A DNA stretch of 64,000 nt from Polaribacter huanghezhanensis (GTDB lineage Bacteria; Bacteroidota; Bacteroidia; Flavobacteriales; Flavobacteriaceae): assembly GCF_030444335.1 (NCBI RefSeq), contig NZ_CP128595.1, positions 1,302,001 to 1,366,000 of the forward strand, written 5' to 3'. This document shows, piece after piece, positions 61,155-64,000 of this stretch. The position numbers and the translations under genes are program-made. The notes beneath the pieces are model-generated. The model saw only the letters and a program-made list of their open reading frames with translations, was not told the origin of the DNA and searched no databases. Position 1 is the stretch's first letter. Every line of letters begins with the position of its first letter.

Positions 61155-62738
61155 ATGATCACAGGAAAAAATTATATTGGAAATCAACTTTCCGCAATAG
61201 GAACTAAAACGTACACCACGTTTAATCCACAAACAAATACAGAAAATACAACTGTTTTTACAGAAGCAAATTCTGATGAAATCAACCAAGCCGCAGAATT
61301 AGCAACAGCAGCATTTCAAACCTATTCTAAAAAAACAGGTAAAGAAAAAGCAGCTTTTTTAAGAGCTATTGCAGAAGAAATTGAAGCCTTGGGCGATAAA
61401 TTAGTTGAAGTGTATACTCTAGAGAGTGGATTGCCCGAAGGACGAGCAAAAGGAGAGCGTAGCAGAACAGTTGGACAATTAAGAGCTTTTGCGGCTCATG
61501 TTGAAGAAAGTTCTTGGGTAGAAGCAACAATTGATACTGCACAACCAGAAAGAAAACCAATGCCGAAAGGAGATTTACGTAAAATGTATATTCCTTTAGG
61601 ACCAATTGTAGTTTTTGGTGCAAGTAATTTTCCGTTAGCGTATTCTACTGCTGGTGGAGATACTGCTGCAGCTTTGGGAGCAGGTTGTCCGGTAATTGTA
61701 AAATCGCATCCAATGCACGCAGGAACTGGAGAATTAGTTGCGTCGGCCGTAATAAAAGCTGCTAAAAAAACAGGAATGCCAAACGGCGTATTTTCTAATT
61801 TAAATAGTAGCGGAATTGAAGTTGGACAAGAATTAGTAAAACATCCAAAGGTAAAAGGAGTTGGATTTACAGGTAGTATTCGAGGAGGAAGAGCGCTATT
61901 TGATTTAGCGGGACAAAGACCTGAACCAATTCCGGTTTTTGCAGAAATGGGTAGTATCAATCCAGTCGTATTTTTACCAGAAGCTTTAAAGGAAAAAGCT
62001 ACAGATTGGGCAAAAAAATATGCGAGTTCAATTACTTTGGGTTCAGGTCAATTCTGCACAAACCCAGGTTTGTTAATTGGAGTTAAAGGAAATGGATTGA
62101 ATCAATTTGCTCAAACCTTAGCAGAAGAAATTGTAAAAATTGAACCAACTTGTATGTTACATCCAAATATTGTTGGAGCGTACAATAGCAATAAATCAAA
62201 AGCAATTGCTCAAGATGGAATTAAAATATTAGCAGATTTTTCCGGAGATATTAAAAGCAACTATGGACGTCAAATAGTTTCTAAGGTTGATGGAAAAATA
62301 TTTTTAGAAAACCCAACATTACATCACGAAGTTTTTGGGCCTTTTTCTCTGATTGTTGAATGTGAAAATGAAACACAATTAGAAGAAGTTTTAAATAAAT
62401 TAGAAGGACAATTAACAGGTACAATTGTAGCAACAGATACTGAACTAGTTTCAAATGCAGGAATTGTATCAGCAATGCAAAATAGAGTTGGAAGAATTAT
62501 TTTTAATGGTGTTCCAACAGGAGTAGAGGTGTGTCCTTCGATGCAACACGGTGGCCCATATCCAGCATCAACAGATTCGAGATTTACTGCAGTTGGAGTA
62601 GATTCCATCAAACGTTGGATTAGACCATTTAGTTTTCAATCTTGGCCAAATGATTTGTTGCCAAATGAACTAAAAAATGAAAATCCGCTTGGAATTTTAA
62701 GAAACGTCAACGGAATAAAAACTACTGATAAAATATAG
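61155..62738 (+). CDS. Aldehyde dehydrogenase (NADP+), 2-oxoglutarate-semialdehyde type
   Basis: A 527-residue enzyme that oxidises an aldehyde to its acid with NADP+. The start at 61155 (MITGKNYIGNQL) is preferred over the TTG at 61149. The 'PLGPIVVFGASNFPLAYSTAGGDTAAALGAGCPVIVKSHP' segment is the subgroup's conserved core, 'GFTGSIRGG' follows, and the nucleophile is in 'GSGQFCTNPGLLIG'. The best match by pattern is 2,5-dioxovalerate/2-oxoglutarate-semialdehyde dehydrogenase. This and the DHDPS-family lyase would convert a hydroxyproline-derived intermediate to 2-oxoglutarate. Confidence 0.85.
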   Translation: MITGKNYIGNQLSAIGTKTYTTFNPQTNTENTTVFTEANSDEINQAAELATAAFQTYSKKTGKEKAAFLRAIAEEIEALGDKLVEVYTLESGLPEGRAKGERSRTVGQLRAFAAHVEESSWVEATIDTAQPERKPMPKGDLRKMYIPLGPIVVFGASNFPLAYSTAGGDTAAALGAGCPVIVKSHPMHAGTGELVASAVIKAAKKTGMPNGVFSNLNSSGIEVGQELVKHPKVKGVGFTGSIRGGRALFDLAGQRPEPIPVFAEMGSINPVVFLPEALKEKATDWAKKYASSITLGSGQFCTNPGLLIGVKGNGLNQFAQTLAEEIVKIEPTCMLHPNIVGAYNSNKSKAIAQDGIKILADFSGDIKSNYGRQIVSKVDGKIFLENPTLHHEVFGPFSLIVECENETQLEEVLNKLEGQLTGTIVATDTELVSNAGIVSAMQNRVGRIIFNGVPTGVEVCPSMQHGGPYPASTDSRFTAVGVDSIKRWIRPFSFQSWPNDLLPNELKNENPLGILRNVNGIKTTDKI

Positions 62739-62742
62739 TACT

Positions 62743-64000
62743 ATGAAAATATTCAAACTCTTTGGGCTTGTCCTTTTAATAAGTTTTTCGGCTTGTAAAA
62801 AAATTTCGTCAAGTGATCAATTAAATAACATCATTAAAGAATATGAGAAGCCCAGAGAGTATGAGTTTAATAGATATGAATCTGTAGAAAATACCATTAA
62901 ATATTATCAATCAGAAGCTGATTTTGCTGCAAATTTAAAAGAAAAACTAGCTGCTGTTTCTGTGGAAGGTTTGTCTGAAACGGATAAAATATCCAAAGAA
63001 TTATTATTGTTTGTTTTGCAAGATAAAATAGATACGCAGACGTATAAAATGTATTTAAACCCGATTACAAACGAGTCTGCTTTTCATTTAAATTTGAGTA
63101 GAATGGCAAACAGAAATTTTAAAAACAAAGCTCAAGTTATTGGTTATTTAAACCAATTAAATGAGTTGCCAAAGCGAGTAGATTACAATTTAAACCTGTT
63201 AAGAGCTGGAGTTAAAGAAGGCATTTCGCAACCAAAAGCGGTTTTTTATAAGTACGAAAACACCTACAACAAACATATTGTGGCTGATGTAACGAAGAGC
63301 GAGTTTTATGCGCCATTTCACAAATTACCAACATCATTTTCGTCTGCTTTAAAAGATTCTATCATTGCAGTAGCAAAAATAAGTGTTCAAAAAAACGCCA
63401 TAGATCAGTATAAAAAAATTAAAACTTTTTTTGAAAAGGAATACTTTCCGAATACTAGAAAAGGTTTAGGAGTTTCTACCACTCCAAACGGAAAAAAATT
63501 TTATCAAAATCGCATTAATTTTTACACCACAAGTACCAAATATACGGCAGAAGATATCCATCAAATCGGATTGAAAGAAGTGGCTAGAATTAAAGCAGAA
63601 ATGCAACAAATAATTAAAAATTTAGGTTTTAAAGGTTCGTTTGCAGATTTTTTAAAATTCTTAAGAACTGATGAGCAATTCTATGCAAAAACTCCGAAAG
63701 AATTAATCATGTTTGCAAGAGACATTGCAAAAAGAATTGATGCAGAATTGCCTAAGTTTTTTAAAACTTTACCTAGAAAACCGTATGGTGTTGTGCCTGT
63801 TCCTGCTGCAATTGCACCAAATTATACTGGCGGAAGATATTCGGGCTCTAGAAGTGAAACTTCGGCAGGTTTTTATTGGGTAAACACCTATAATTTACCA
63901 AGCAGAACATTGTATACAATTCCGGCTTTAACAGCACATGAAGCAGTCCCGGGACATCATTTACAAATGTCTTTGAATAACGAATTGCCAAAAACAATTC
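62743..64000 (+). CDS. DUF885 family peptidase lipoprotein, truncated by the window end
   Basis: The frame opens at ATG 62743 and is still open at the window end (419 codons visible). The start is a lipoprotein signal (MKIFKLFGLVLLISFSACKK, cysteine at residue 18). The DUF885 domain includes 'KKFYQNRINFYTTSTKYTAEDIHQIG' and the zinc-peptidase motif 'LTAHEAVPGHHLQ' (HExxxGHH type). The C-terminal part is missing. It begins four bases after the aldehyde dehydrogenase stop and is likely in the same operon. Confidence 0.85.
   Translation, partial: MKIFKLFGLVLLISFSACKKISSSDQLNNIIKEYEKPREYEFNRYESVENTIKYYQSEADFAANLKEKLAAVSVEGLSETDKISKELLLFVLQDKIDTQTYKMYLNPITNESAFHLNLSRMANRNFKNKAQVIGYLNQLNELPKRVDYNLNLLRAGVKEGISQPKAVFYKYENTYNKHIVADVTKSEFYAPFHKLPTSFSSALKDSIIAVAKISVQKNAIDQYKKIKTFFEKEYFPNTRKGLGVSTTPNGKKFYQNRINFYTTSTKYTAEDIHQIGLKEVARIKAEMQQIIKNLGFKGSFADFLKFLRTDEQFYAKTPKELIMFARDIAKRIDAELPKFFKTLPRKPYGVVPVPAAIAPNYTGGRYSGSRSETSAGFYWVNTYNLPSRTLYTIPALTAHEAVPGHHLQMSLNNELPKTI

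Overview
The window is AT-rich chromosomal DNA from a member of the Bacteroidota, most likely a marine Flavobacteriaceae (Polaribacter/Tenacibaculum-like). The evidence is gldA, a type IX secretion (T9SS) sorting domain on a secreted protease, a Porin_10-type outer-membrane protein, a DnaE carrying its own N-terminal exonuclease domain, DUF5686, DUF4920 and DUF6146 proteins, TAnnTTTG-type promoter boxes, and the absence of strong Shine-Dalgarno sequences. Genus and species cannot be fixed from the sequence alone. Gene density is high, and three convergent gene pairs share a four-base stop (TTAA or CTAA).

Layout. 1-5.2 kb: the 3' end of an NhaC antiporter, a frameshifted GNAT acetyltransferase, a porin, rnhB and a nucleoid-associated protein. 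5.3-15 kb: lipB, a secreted T9SS metalloprotease, gldA, small membrane proteins and the large dnaE. 15-19.6 kb: glycerophosphodiester/glycerol-3-phosphate catabolism (gdpD-like, glpD), then rpsP-rimM-tRNA-Ser-trmN6, with a notable twin-hairpin leader ahead of rpsP. 19.6-30 kb: a saccharopine-dehydrogenase-family protein, a DUF423 protein, pckA, an NRAMP-pxpABC 5-oxoproline cassette bracketed by a 41-bp direct repeat, and the paired membrane and soluble pyrophosphatases (hppA, ppa). 30-39.5 kb: a DUF5686 outer-membrane protein, pdhB, etfBA, a bifunctional nuclease, nupC, a four-helix-bundle gene, thyA and folA.

39.5-53 kb: lipoproteins and peptidases, tag, an SDR, a MazG-like pyrophosphohydrolase, a PqqB-like MBL hydrolase, ilvE, mnmD, a glycosyltransferase/flippase-like pair, ruvC, a second four-helix-bundle gene set between short-period inverted repeats, and hemW, which carries an in-frame palindromic repeat. 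53-57 kb is the most accessory-looking part: a cyclase and an alpha/beta hydrolase, then a small reverse-strand cluster that looks ribosome-related (an eRF1-like protein with a poly-Asn tract, a broken HPF/RaiA-type gene and small unknown proteins), followed by a pile-up of dispersed repeats. 57-64 kb: an AraC regulator divergent from a DHDPS-family lyase, then DUF1272, an M61 peptidase, an NADP-type aldehyde dehydrogenase and a DUF885 peptidase cut by the window end. The lyase plus dehydrogenase fit the last steps of hydroxyproline catabolism.

Most genes are ordinary core functions. The unusual material is in the small repeats: an in-frame repeat in hemW, the twin CGAGA-loop leader of rpsP, the direct repeats around the pxp cassette, an 85-bp dispersed hairpin element, and the CAGT-type inverted repeats around an IVP-like four-helix-bundle gene. 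No CRISPR array, prophage, insertion sequence or rRNA operon was seen.
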